The notes under the pieces: generated by a model
Seen by the model: only the letters and a program-made list of their open reading frames with translations
What the model was told of the DNA's origin: nothing
The model's database searches: none
Translations under genes and position numbers: made by a program
Shown here: positions 54,497-62,383 of the stretch, one piece after another
Position numbering within the stretch: the first letter of the stretch is position 1
Layout: the number at the start of each line of letters is the position of its first letter
NCBI RefSeq assembly: GCF_021568705.1
Contig: NZ_JAKGTH010000006.1
Span: forward strand, 744,001 to 808,000
Direction of reading: 5' to 3'
Length of the DNA stretch: 64,000 bases
From: Gillisia lutea
GTDB taxonomy: Bacteria > Bacteroidota > Bacteroidia > Flavobacteriales > Flavobacteriaceae

Positions 54497-56779
54497 TTAA
54501 AGCAGTTTATTTCCGAATTTTAAACCTATGTAAAAAGAACGAGGTCTTGAGGGACCATAAACATAGGTAGCATCCCTATTCACACCACGATCAAAATCAC
54601 TCTGATAGCTGTTGAAGATATTTTGAATTCCGCTATTTATTTCCAATTGAAAATCGCTGGAAATACTAAAAGTATAAGCGGTTTTAAAGTTGAGTTCAAA
54701 GAAGTCAGGACTTTTTTCTAACACATCTTTTTCTATATATCCAGCTAAGTGCGGCACATACATACGTCCTGTGTAAACACCCGATAAATTATTTTGCCAG
54801 GCTTTAATTGGGGCATAGGTAAGAATAAAATTCCCATAGATATTAGGAGATTTAAAAAAATTGCGCGCATTTTTCAAGGAAACACTGGGATCATCACTAT
54901 AGCTTACAGGTTTGTCATATAAGGCTTTTTGTAAAGTTCCGCCCACCTGCAGGATCCAATCCTGATTTGGCGCATACACAGCATCCATATTTATACCCTG
55001 TACATTAGCTCCCGTTCCATTGCGTTTTTCAAAAATGGTAGCCGAAGTTCTTTCCAAGATGAAGGGGTTATTTAGCCGGGTGTAAAATGCTTCTAAACTA
55101 AATCGATAATTTTCATCTAAGGTGGTTTTATTCCAATCTGCTGAAATTAAAAAACTATGGGAGGTCTCCGATTTGAGGTTATCCGGGATTTGAACCAGGC
55201 TTACCTCACCTGCAGCTATTCGTGCATGAATATCTTCAGTAAATACTTGTGGAGCTCTAAAGCCTTTAGCATAACTTGTTCTAAATTGAAGATTATCATT
55301 TAAACTGTATAAAATATTAAGTCGTGGGTTAAGCACCACTTTCTCTTCAGCAATATTGTGAATATCGGCGCGTAACCCACCTAATACTTTGAGTTTTTCG
55401 GTGGCTTGCCACTCCTCTTGAGCATATATCCCAAAGATATTTAAAACCTGATGGATGTATGCATTATAGCCCGGCTTTTCATCGCTCATTTCACTGTGTT
55501 TGAATTCCGTACCAGTGGTAAAAATTCCTGTATTTCCAAGGAATTTTTTCTGGTTAATAGAAATCTGCCCTCCGGCAACATAGGTGTTATCTTTAGTTTT
55601 TCCGTAACCTTGTAAACTCTCCTCTAGTGTATCGCCCTTTCCTCCATAAAAATTATCGTTTTTTGAAAGCTGTGCGGTTGTATATACGGAGTACTTTATG
55701 TCTTTGTTTGCGGTGTATGCTTCGTAGCTTATTCCACCTCCCACAACATTACTAGTTATTTGTTCAGTAATATCGGCTTCAAAAGGGAGAAGAGATAGGT
55801 TGTTACCTCCACGTCTAAATTCGTTAGTAGCATGGAAATCTAATGTTATTTTATTTTGGTTTCCAGGTTTGTAAAAAGTTTTTAGGCCGATGGTTTTATT
55901 ATCAATTTTGGTGATCTCGGTAAAGCCATCGCCATTGGCATCAAAGGGATTTCTATTCCGGTACATTCCCGACACGCTTAGACCAGCCGAATAATCTTCA
56001 CTTAAAATAGTACCATTTAAAGTAAGGGCTTGATCTGTAGAAGTTCCATCAACTAGGGCAAGGTTTGATGCCACTTCAAAAATATTCTCTATAGGTTCTT
56101 TTGTAATGATATTAATTGTTCCGGCAATAGCATTACTTCCGTAAAGGGCAGAGCCACCCCCTCTAACTACTTCTACACGTTCAATGGAGTTAGCAGGAAT
56201 TTGATCCAAACCGTAAACCCCGTTCAGCGCACTAAATACTGGCCTGCTATCAATGAGTATTTGGGAGTAAGCACCGTCCAGACCATTCATTCTCACTTGC
56301 GAAAATCCACAATTTTGGCAGTTCGTTTCCATTCTCAATCCAGGTTGGAAGTTTAAACCTTCGCTTAAGCTTATAGACTGTGTAGCATCAAAATCTTTAG
56401 CAGTAGTAACCGATACTATAACAGGAGCAGTTTGTCTAATTTGTCCGGTTCGGCTGGCAGAAACTACAACTTGATTGAGGCCAAGAACATCTTCTTCCAG
56501 TTGAAGATCCAGTTGAATGTTTTCACTGAAAAGCGCATCTAAATGTTTTTTAACTTGCTTAAAACCAATAGCCTGTACAATTAGCTCGTGATGCCCTAAA
56601 GGAATGTTTAATTGATAGTTGCCGTCTTCATTAGATGTTGTTCCTATATTCGTTTTCTCTAAATAGATATTCGCAAATGCAACTGATTTCCCGTTAGAGG
56701 TTACTTGGCCTGATACTTCAATTGTTTGTGCGCTAGCCCATGTGGTTAGTAAGGAGAAAACGATAATAAAGACTTTCAT
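54497..56779 (-). CDS. TonB-dependent receptor, probable metal/metal-chelate uptake
   Basis: The 760-residue protein has a signal peptide (1-18), a carboxypeptidase-like domain (about 20-95), a plug (about 105-230) with GGGSALYGSNAIAGTINII, and a barrel ending SFYIGLKFGNKLL. The plug contains CQNC (C154, C157), unusual for this fold and perhaps a disulfide or metal site. It is divergent from a DtxR/MntR-type regulator with a palindromic operator between them. This suggests iron- or manganese-linked uptake; the ligand is inferred only from context. Confidence 0.88.
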   Translation of the reverse strand: MKVFIIVFSLLTTWASAQTIEVSGQVTSNGKSVAFANIYLEKTNIGTTSNEDGNYQLNIPLGHHELIVQAIGFKQVKKHLDALFSENIQLDLQLEEDVLGLNQVVVSASRTGQIRQTAPVIVSVTTAKDFDATQSISLSEGLNFQPGLRMETNCQNCGFSQVRMNGLDGAYSQILIDSRPVFSALNGVYGLDQIPANSIERVEVVRGGGSALYGSNAIAGTINIITKEPIENIFEVASNLALVDGTSTDQALTLNGTILSEDYSAGLSVSGMYRNRNPFDANGDGFTEITKIDNKTIGLKTFYKPGNQNKITLDFHATNEFRRGGNNLSLLPFEADITEQITSNVVGGGISYEAYTANKDIKYSVYTTAQLSKNDNFYGGKGDTLEESLQGYGKTKDNTYVAGGQISINQKKFLGNTGIFTTGTEFKHSEMSDEKPGYNAYIHQVLNIFGIYAQEEWQATEKLKVLGGLRADIHNIAEEKVVLNPRLNILYSLNDNLQFRTSYAKGFRAPQVFTEDIHARIAAGEVSLVQIPDNLKSETSHSFLISADWNKTTLDENYRFSLEAFYTRLNNPFILERTSATIFEKRNGTGANVQGINMDAVYAPNQDWILQVGGTLQKALYDKPVSYSDDPSVSLKNARNFFKSPNIYGNFILTYAPIKAWQNNLSGVYTGRMYVPHLAGYIEKDVLEKSPDFFELNFKTAYTFSISSDFQLEINSGIQNIFNSYQSDFDRGVNRDATYVYGPSRPRSFYIGLKFGNKLL

Positions 56780-56793
56780 AACTATATTTTTGG

Positions 56794-56801
56794 CAAATGT
56801 A
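56794..56801 (-). promoter_or_regulatory. -7 promoter element of the TonB receptor gene (TACATTTG, minus strand)
   Basis: The plus strand reads CAAATGTA. The element is 14 nt upstream of the ATG at 56779; the operator at 56809-56828 lies in its spacer/-33 zone. Confidence 0.6.
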
Positions 56802-56808
56802 AATAATA

Positions 56809-56828
56809 TTTTTAGATTAGTCTAAAAA
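56809..56828. promoter_or_regulatory. palindromic operator, probable DtxR/MntR box
   Basis: TTTTTAGA (56809-56816) and TCTAAAAA (56821-56828) form a perfect 8-bp inverted repeat with a 4-bp spacer, 18 of 20 positions symmetric. The shape resembles DtxR/MntR-family sites. It lies between the two divergent promoters, where a bound repressor would block the receptor promoter and could affect the regulator's own promoter. Confidence 0.7.
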
Positions 56829-56832
56829 AGAA

Positions 56833-56861
56833 TTGTTGTTTCAATTAAAATTGTATTTTTG
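56833..56861 (+). promoter_or_regulatory. promoter of the DtxR/MntR-type regulator (TTG-N18-TATTTTTG)
   Basis: TTG at 56833-56835 and TATTTTTG at 56854-56861 are spaced by 18 nt, a full -33/-7 match. The ATG at 56880 follows 18 nt later. Confidence 0.72.
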
Positions 56862-56879
56862 TTCTAATTAAAAATCATT

Positions 56880-57533
56880 ATGATCACATTTTCAGAAGAG
56901 AATTACTTAAAAGCTATTTTTCATCTTGAGAAATTACATGTTAAAGGAGTTCCTACAAATGCCGTGGCAGAGTCTATGGATACAAAGGCTTCTTCTTCAA
57001 CCGATATGATAAAGAGGTTATCAGAGAAAAAGTTATGTGTTTATAAGAAGTATCAAGGTGTAAAGCTAAGTGCGCTGGGGAGGTCCCATGCTGTGAACGT
57101 GATTAGAAAACATCGATTATGGGAATGTTTTTTAGTAGAAAAACTGGATTTTTCCTGGGATGAGGTCCATGAAATTGCGGAACAGCTGGAGCACATTGAA
57201 TCTGAAAAGTTGATCGATAAGCTTGATGAATTTTTAGGTTATCCTAAGACCGACCCGCATGGAGACCCAATACCTGATGAGCAAGGAAATTTCAGTAAGA
57301 TCGATAAAGTTTTATTGCTGGAATGTGGTGTGGATGAATCAGGGGTGTTTGTAGGGGTGCGAGATTCTTCTCCGGCCTTTTTGCAATATCTGGATAAAAA
57401 TAATATTAGTCTGGGTGTAAAAATAAAGGTATTACATAAGGAGGAATTCGATCAATCGGTTCAAATAGAGGTTGAAGGAAATGAAGTTACAGTTTCGAGT
57501 AAAACTGCTTCCAATATATTTATTAAGTTATAG
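56880..57533 (+). CDS. DtxR/MntR family metal-dependent transcriptional regulator
   Basis: The 217-residue protein has an N-terminal winged helix (about 1-62, AVAESMDTKASSSTDMIKRL), a dimerisation/metal domain (63-140) and a C-terminal FeoA/SH3-like domain (about 150-217). Putative ligands are H78 and E82 (RKHRLWEC), and H97, E101, E104 and H105 (VHEIAEQLEHIE). E101 aligns with the Cys of DtxR/IdeR and the Glu of MntR; N8 replaces Asp (MntR) or Met (DtxR). It probably represses the divergent receptor and perhaps feoAB in response to Fe or Mn. Confidence 0.92.
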   Translation: MITFSEENYLKAIFHLEKLHVKGVPTNAVAESMDTKASSSTDMIKRLSEKKLCVYKKYQGVKLSALGRSHAVNVIRKHRLWECFLVEKLDFSWDEVHEIAEQLEHIESEKLIDKLDEFLGYPKTDPHGDPIPDEQGNFSKIDKVLLLECGVDESGVFVGVRDSSPAFLQYLDKNNISLGVKIKVLHKEEFDQSVQIEVEGNEVTVSSKTASNIFIKL

Positions 57534-57668
57534 GTATAGGAATTTTGAAAAATAGGTAGTTCGTAATTGACTATGAATTCTTTATTCTATTATGGAAGCA
57601 CGTTAAGTCCAGTTGTTAAAATTTAGGATAGTAGTATTTATTATATAATTAAACACAATTAATTTAAG

Positions 57669-58490
57669 ATGAAGGATATTGTAGAATATATGGGGTCTAT
57701 AGACCCAATTTTAGCCGCATTTTACGCTACTTTGTTTACATGGGGTGTAACAGCATTGGGTGCCTCTTTAGTATTCTTCTTTAAGAAGATGAATCGAGCC
57801 TTTTTTGATGGAATGCTTGGGTTTACAGGGGGAGTGATGGTGGCTGCCAGTTTTTGGAGCTTACTTGCTCCCGGAATAGAGATGAGCAAAGGGGAAGGCT
57901 TCGTAAAGGTGATACCGGCAGTTGTGGGCTTTTCACTGGGGGCGCTGTTTATATTTGCTTTAGATAAAGTATTACCGCATTTACATGTTAACTTCAAAGA
58001 AACCGAAAAAGAAGGAATTAAAACTCCCTGGCACAAATCGGTCCTTTTAACTTTAGCAATCACCTTACATAATATCCCGGAAGGACTTGCTGTGGGGGTT
58101 CTTTTTGGTGGAGTTGCAGCAGGATTTGAAGGAGCATCTATTGGAGGTGCAGTAGCGCTAGCAATAGGGATCGGACTTCAAAATTTTCCCGAAGGTTTTG
58201 CCGTAGCTATGCCTTTAAGAAGACAGGGGCTAAGTAGATGGAAAAGTTTCAATTACGGGCAGCTCTCTGCTATAGTAGAGCCTTTTGCTGCTGTTTTAGG
58301 TGCTTGGGCAGTAATGACGTTTCAGCCTATTTTGCCTTATGCCTTATGTTTTGCAGCCGGAGCAATGATATTTGTGGTAGTGGAAGAAGTCGTGCCCGAA
58401 TCTCAACAGGATAAATTCACCGATATTTCTACTATGGGCTTTATAGGCGGATTTATTTTGATGATGACCCTAGATGTAGGTTTGGGGTAA
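57669..58490 (+). CDS. ZIP family metal transporter (GufA/ZupT-like)
   Basis: The 273-residue protein has about eight membrane helices. Two metal-binding motifs are on helices 4 and 5: HNIPEGLAVGVLFGG and QNFPEGFAVAMPLRRQG, and a third acidic cluster is VVEEVVPESQQ. A cytosolic linker holds a His pair (PHLHVNFKE). It imports divalent metals (Zn, Fe or Mn). It follows the metal regulator by 135 nt on the same strand and may be co-regulated; I saw no operator in the gap. Confidence 0.92.
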   Translation: MKDIVEYMGSIDPILAAFYATLFTWGVTALGASLVFFFKKMNRAFFDGMLGFTGGVMVAASFWSLLAPGIEMSKGEGFVKVIPAVVGFSLGALFIFALDKVLPHLHVNFKETEKEGIKTPWHKSVLLTLAITLHNIPEGLAVGVLFGGVAAGFEGASIGGAVALAIGIGLQNFPEGFAVAMPLRRQGLSRWKSFNYGQLSAIVEPFAAVLGAWAVMTFQPILPYALCFAAGAMIFVVVEEVVPESQQDKFTDISTMGFIGGFILMMTLDVGLG

Positions 58491-58538
58491 TATCTGCAAC
58501 TTGTTGGAAGAAAAGAAGTCTTTAAATAAAACTATGTT

Positions 58539-58952
58539 ATGAAGATAGTACTAGTATTGTTGTGTCTTTTGGGGCTTTCAGTAAATGCTCAAGTAGATAG
58601 CGATGGGGATATAATATCGCTTAAGACTGGGGAAGGCTTTCAAATGAAGAGCACAGCAGTAATATTTAAAGAGGTGATTTCCGATTCCAGGTGTCCCCAG
58701 AATGTGACGTGTATATGGGCGGGGGAAGCTAAAATTCTAATAGAAATAACAAACTGTGGAAAACTCGTAACTGCTGAAGAGATCGTAATTTTTGGCGCTG
58801 GAATAGGTTTTACATCTTCTCCGCTACATCTACTTGGAGAATATTTTAACATGTCGATTACTGAAGTTTACCTGTCTCCCAATGTTGAAACGGTAAATGA
58901 GAGCGAGAAGGAATATTATCTCCGCTTTAAACTTAAGAATATCAAGGTTTAA
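58539..58952 (+). CDS. small secreted protein with CPxxxxCIWAGE motif, function unknown
   Basis: The 137-residue protein has a signal peptide (1-17, LLGLSVNAQ) and a beta-rich body. The motif DSRCPQNVTCIWAGEAKI occurs in many small bacterial secreted or lipoprotein-like proteins of unknown function. Two Cys of the motif plus one in EITNCGKL may form disulfides. It follows the ZIP gene by 48 nt and is convergent with the Feo genes, so a role in the metal locus is possible but not shown. Confidence 0.72.
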   Translation: MKIVLVLLCLLGLSVNAQVDSDGDIISLKTGEGFQMKSTAVIFKEVISDSRCPQNVTCIWAGEAKILIEITNCGKLVTAEEIVIFGAGIGFTSSPLHLLGEYFNMSITEVYLSPNVETVNESEKEYYLRFKLKNIKV

Positions 58953-58960
58953 TAAGTTTC

Positions 58961-59110
58961 TTAATGGCAACCGCAATCGGAAGAACCACAGGCCTTATCT
59001 GTTTTTTTGCTAAAATTCAAAAAGGCAGGCTTCCAGATAAATTTTGTAATAATATATCCTATAGCCATCAAAAAGGTGATAAATACTAATATTTCTTGTA
59101 ATGTATTCAT
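58961..59110 (-). CDS. FeoB-associated Cys-rich small membrane protein
   Basis: This short ORF encodes 49 residues: MNTLQEILVFITFLMAIGYI (one membrane helix), then a linker with IWKPAFLNF, ending in CGSSDCGCH. The architecture, one N-terminal helix and a C-terminal Cys cluster, is that of the FeoB-associated Cys-rich proteins, small accessory factors that may replace FeoC. It lies 34 nt downstream of feoB on the same strand. It is too short to appear in most automatic gene lists. Confidence 0.85.
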   Translation of the reverse strand: MNTLQEILVFITFLMAIGYIITKFIWKPAFLNFSKKTDKACGSSDCGCH

Positions 59111-59144
59111 ATCGATTAAGTCGATTTAATATTAGAGTGCTTAC

Positions 59145-61244
59145 TTATTTTAATACTTGAAATGCTATAAGGGCAACCACATAAGCAAAACCACTCATAA
59201 TTACTAATTGTAAAATAGGCCATTTCCAAGTGTTGGTTTCTTTTTTTACGATGGCCAATGTACTCATGCATTGCAGGGCAAAGGCATAGAATAACAGTAA
59301 GCTAACTCCACTTGCAAATGTAAATAAAGGCCCTCCCAGAACAGGGTTCACCTCTGCAGCCATTCTATTTTTAATGGTTTCCTCTTCATCGTTACCAACA
59401 CTATAGATAGTGGCTAAGGTTCCTACAAATACCTCTCTCGCGGCAAAGGAGCTTACAATGGCAATTCCAATTTTCCAGTCGTATCCCAAAGGTGTTACTA
59501 CGGGTTCGATCCCTCGGCCTATAATTCCAATATATGAGTGCTTCAGTTTATAAGCTGCGATCTCCTGTTCAAGTCCTGTTTCAGAATTGACGGTTTGTGT
59601 ATGCTGGGCACTTACAATTTCTTCAGCATTACTAAAGTTCTCTCCTGGGCCATAACTTGCCAATACCCAAAGAATTATAGAAATGGCCAGGATGATTTTC
59701 CCTGCGCCAAAGACAAAAGATTTTGTCTTTTCTATCACATTTATTGCTACATTCTTTACTAAGGGGACTTTGTAATTTGGCATTTCTATTACAAAATAAC
59801 TCTTCGATTTTATTTTTAATACCTGATTAAGGATCCATGCTGAAAATATAGCGGTTCCAAAACCTATAAGATATAATAGCATTAATGTTAGTCCTTGCAG
59901 GTTAAGGCCAAAATAGGTTTCATCTGGAATAACAAGTGCAATAATGATCAGGTATACCGGGAGCCTGGCAGAGCAGGTAGTAAATGGAATTACTAATATG
60001 GTAATAAGTCGCTCTTTCCAATTTTCGATATTTCTCGCTGCCATCACAGCCGGAATAGCACATGCTGTACCTGAAACAAGGGGAACAACACTTTTTCCGC
60101 TCAAGCCAAATCTTCGCATGATCCTATCCATAAGGAAAACAACCCGGCTCATGTATCCGCTTTCTTCCAGAATAGAAATGAAGAGGAATAGAAAAGCAAT
60201 TTGAGGTATGAAAATTACAATCCCCCCTAATCCGGGAATAATCCCTTCTGAAATTAAATTGGTAAAAGGTCCTACGGGCATCACATTTTTTGCCCATTCA
60301 CTTAATGAAGCGAAGGTGGAATCTATAAAATCCATTGGATAACTGGACCAATTATAGATAGCCTGAAAAATAATGAGAAGTATAAAAAAGAAGATGAGAT
60401 ATCCCCAAACACGGTGGGTTAGAATTCTATCAAATCTAATTCTAAGATCGGTAGCTGAATTCAGGTCTATGCTAAGTCCTTCTTTTAAAAGTCCGTTTAT
60501 GAACTGGTATCTTAAAATGGTCTCTTTTTGCTGAAGCCTTTTAAGGTCTCCTGTACTCTTGGTGTGAAAATTAGTAGTGGAGTTCAGCGCATGCCTATTC
60601 ACATTTCCAAAATTGACATCCTGGGTAATTACCAGCCATAATTTATATAGCGACTGATTTGGAAATGCCTTTCGTAATCTTCCAAAATATTCAGGATCCA
60701 TGATAGATGCATGCAAACATGGCTCGGTAGATAGATTTTTATAATTCAAAATCAATTCCTTCAGCTCATCTATTCCGGTATTCTTTCTGGCGCTTACTAA
60801 AGCGATCTTGGTATTTAGCTTTTCCTCGAGCACATCAATATCCAGTGTGATTCCTTTGCGCTTCATTCTATCGGCCATATTGATAACCAGAATGGTAGGA
60901 ATTTCTAGATCCTTAATTTGTGTAAAGAGCAGTAAATTTCTTTTCAAATTCTCCACATCGCTCACTACTACGGCAACATCAGGAAAATCTTTATCGTTTT
61001 TATTGAGTAGAAGTTCTATAACGACATTCTCATCTAAAGAAGAAGCGTTTAAACTGTAGGTGCCGGGTAAATCCAGGATATGCGCCTTCAATCCGCGTGG
61101 TAATTTACAGATTCCCTCCTTCTTTTCTACAGTAATTCCCGGGTAGTTCCCTACTTGTTGATTAAGGCCGGTAAGCTGATTAAAAACCGAGGTCTTACCA
61201 GTATTTGGGTTTCCAATTAACGCAACATTAATCTGTTTCCCCAT
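59145..61244 (-). CDS. feoB: ferrous iron transporter B
   Basis: The 699-residue protein has a cytosolic G-domain: P-loop GNPNTGKTS at 11-19, G3 DLPGTYSLN and G4 NMAD. A helical GDI-like region follows, then the membrane part with GISRVV-type gate motifs (SGYMSRVVFLMDRIM; PFTTCSARLPVYLII). It imports Fe2+ across the inner membrane. feoA lies 5 nt upstream and the Cys-rich partner 34 nt downstream, a complete feoA-feoB-small-protein operon. Confidence 0.96.
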   Translation of the reverse strand: MGKQINVALIGNPNTGKTSVFNQLTGLNQQVGNYPGITVEKKEGICKLPRGLKAHILDLPGTYSLNASSLDENVVIELLLNKNDKDFPDVAVVVSDVENLKRNLLLFTQIKDLEIPTILVINMADRMKRKGITLDIDVLEEKLNTKIALVSARKNTGIDELKELILNYKNLSTEPCLHASIMDPEYFGRLRKAFPNQSLYKLWLVITQDVNFGNVNRHALNSTTNFHTKSTGDLKRLQQKETILRYQFINGLLKEGLSIDLNSATDLRIRFDRILTHRVWGYLIFFFILLIIFQAIYNWSSYPMDFIDSTFASLSEWAKNVMPVGPFTNLISEGIIPGLGGIVIFIPQIAFLFLFISILEESGYMSRVVFLMDRIMRRFGLSGKSVVPLVSGTACAIPAVMAARNIENWKERLITILVIPFTTCSARLPVYLIIIALVIPDETYFGLNLQGLTLMLLYLIGFGTAIFSAWILNQVLKIKSKSYFVIEMPNYKVPLVKNVAINVIEKTKSFVFGAGKIILAISIILWVLASYGPGENFSNAEEIVSAQHTQTVNSETGLEQEIAAYKLKHSYIGIIGRGIEPVVTPLGYDWKIGIAIVSSFAAREVFVGTLATIYSVGNDEEETIKNRMAAEVNPVLGGPLFTFASGVSLLLFYAFALQCMSTLAIVKKETNTWKWPILQLVIMSGFAYVVALIAFQVLK

Positions 61245-61249
61245 AAAAA

Positions 61250-61477
61250 TTATATTAATTCTATTTCAATTAGAAGCGCTGTTTCCTTTCTTATTGCTAA
61301 GTGACTCCCATTAATATTTAGATACATAGGGTCTCTAAAAGGGGCGGTTTGTACCAGCTCTACTTGATTACCCGGAAGGCAACCCATCTCTAGCAATTTT
61401 AATGGCACATTATCTACCGAGAATTCTTTTATAATTCCCCGCTGTCCGCGTTTTAGATGAGCAACAGTTAGCTTCAA
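61250..61477 (-). CDS. feoA: FeoA family protein
   Basis: The 75-residue SH3-like protein begins MKLTVAHLKRGQRGIIKEF and has LLEMGCLPGNQVELVQTAPF and GSHLAIRKETALLIEIEL, the complete FeoA pattern. FeoA is a small cytosolic partner of FeoB. Its stop is 5 nt before the feoB start. Confidence 0.93.
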   Translation of the reverse strand: MKLTVAHLKRGQRGIIKEFSVDNVPLKLLEMGCLPGNQVELVQTAPFRDPMYLNINGSHLAIRKETALLIEIELI

Positions 61478-61482
61478 TTTTA

Positions 61483-61551
61483 TTTAGATTGATTTTAAAC
61501 AAGGCAAAAATAACGTAAAATAAAGTCTTATGAAAAGTTTAGACCTTAAAA
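61483..61551. promoter_or_regulatory. possible weak DtxR/MntR half-sites flanking the feoAB promoter
   Basis: TTTAGATTGATTTTAAA (61483-61499) lies just downstream of the -7 element and TTTAGACCTTAAAA (61538-61551) in its -33 zone. Both share the TTTAGA half-site of the strong operator at 56809-56828 but are imperfect palindromes. Confidence 0.3.
61505..61512 (-). promoter_or_regulatory. -7 promoter element of feoAB (TATTTTTG, minus strand)
   Basis: The plus strand reads CAAAAATA. It is 27 nt upstream of the feoA ATG at 61477. Confidence 0.55.
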
Positions 61552-61554
61552 CTG

Positions 61555-62229
61555 TCAATTCTGATATTCAGCCTTCAGGATTTTTAGATCATGCACAAGA
61601 TCATCTATTGCTTCGGGATTGGTACCGTCGTAAAACCCGCGAATTCTTTTTTCTTTATCAACCAGGATAAAATTCTCGGTATGAATCATATCGTAAGGTC
61701 CCCCGTCTCCATCAGTTTTGGTTGCTAAATATGACTTTCTTGCAAGTTCATAGATCTGTTTTTTATCTCCAGTAACCAGATTCCATTTAGAATCATTCAC
61801 TCCTTTTTCTATGGCATATTTTTTAAGTTGTGGTACGCTATCTGCTTCAGGTATTACGCTATGTGAAAGTAATAATACATCAGAATCATTTTGAATGAGT
61901 TCCTGAATTTTAAGCATATGGTCTGTCATAATAGGACATATGGTTACACAGGTTGTAAAAAAGAAGTCGGCCACATAAATCTTGTCCTTATAAAAATCTT
62001 GAGTTATAGTGTCCCCATTTTGATTCACTAATTTGAAATCTGCAATTCTATGATATTTTCTTACATACTGAATAGTGGTATCCACCAACTCGGCATTTAC
62101 CATATCTGGCTGGAATACCTGCAATTTTTCCTTAGGCTTTAACAAAGAGTAAATTGAGAAAATAATTATTACTGAAAGTATGGATAATACTATGGCAAGA
62201 AATTTGAATTTTGCAAAGAACCGAAGCAT
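61555..62229 (-). CDS. SCO1/SenC family copper-binding thioredoxin-like protein
   Basis: The 224-residue protein has an N-terminal membrane anchor (about 7-30, KFLAIVLSILSVIIIFSIYSL). A thioredoxin fold follows with the copper motif FTTCVTICPIM (CxxxC) and the conserved His in MIHTENFILVD. SCO proteins insert copper into the CuA site of cytochrome oxidase or act as periplasmic thiol proteins. It is upstream of feoA on the same strand with a 77-nt gap carrying a separate -7 element. Confidence 0.93.
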   Translation of the reverse strand: MLRFFAKFKFLAIVLSILSVIIIFSIYSLLKPKEKLQVFQPDMVNAELVDTTIQYVRKYHRIADFKLVNQNGDTITQDFYKDKIYVADFFFTTCVTICPIMTDHMLKIQELIQNDSDVLLLSHSVIPEADSVPQLKKYAIEKGVNDSKWNLVTGDKKQIYELARKSYLATKTDGDGGPYDMIHTENFILVDKEKRIRGFYDGTNPEAIDDLVHDLKILKAEYQN

Positions 62230-62245
62230 ACATTTTATTTTAACA

Positions 62246-62253
62246 CAAAATTA
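62246..62253 (-). promoter_or_regulatory. -7 promoter element of the SCO gene (TAATTTTG, minus strand)
   Basis: The plus strand reads CAAAATTA, 16 nt upstream of the ATG at 62229. Confidence 0.45.
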
Positions 62254-62349
62254 AAGCCTAAGAATCAATTAGAAGGCCTTTCTCTGGTAAAATTTTTTAT
62301 TCAGGAAAGCTTGGAAAGATTTATACTTTTTTAGGAGCTTTTAAAAGGT

Positions 62350-62357
62350 TACTTTTG
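62350..62357 (+). promoter_or_regulatory. -7 promoter element TACTTTTG for rseP
   Basis: TACTTTTG fits TAnnTTTG, 26 nt before the ATG at 62384. No clear -33. Confidence 0.45.
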
Positions 62358-62383
62358 TGCGATTAAAAACCGAAGTTTAAAGA

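Noticed and set aside
54492-54505. Palindrome CTGCTTTAAAGCAG as a terminator between the DnaJ and TonB receptor genes
   Set aside because: The stem is short and there is no clear T-run on either strand, so I do not call it a terminator.
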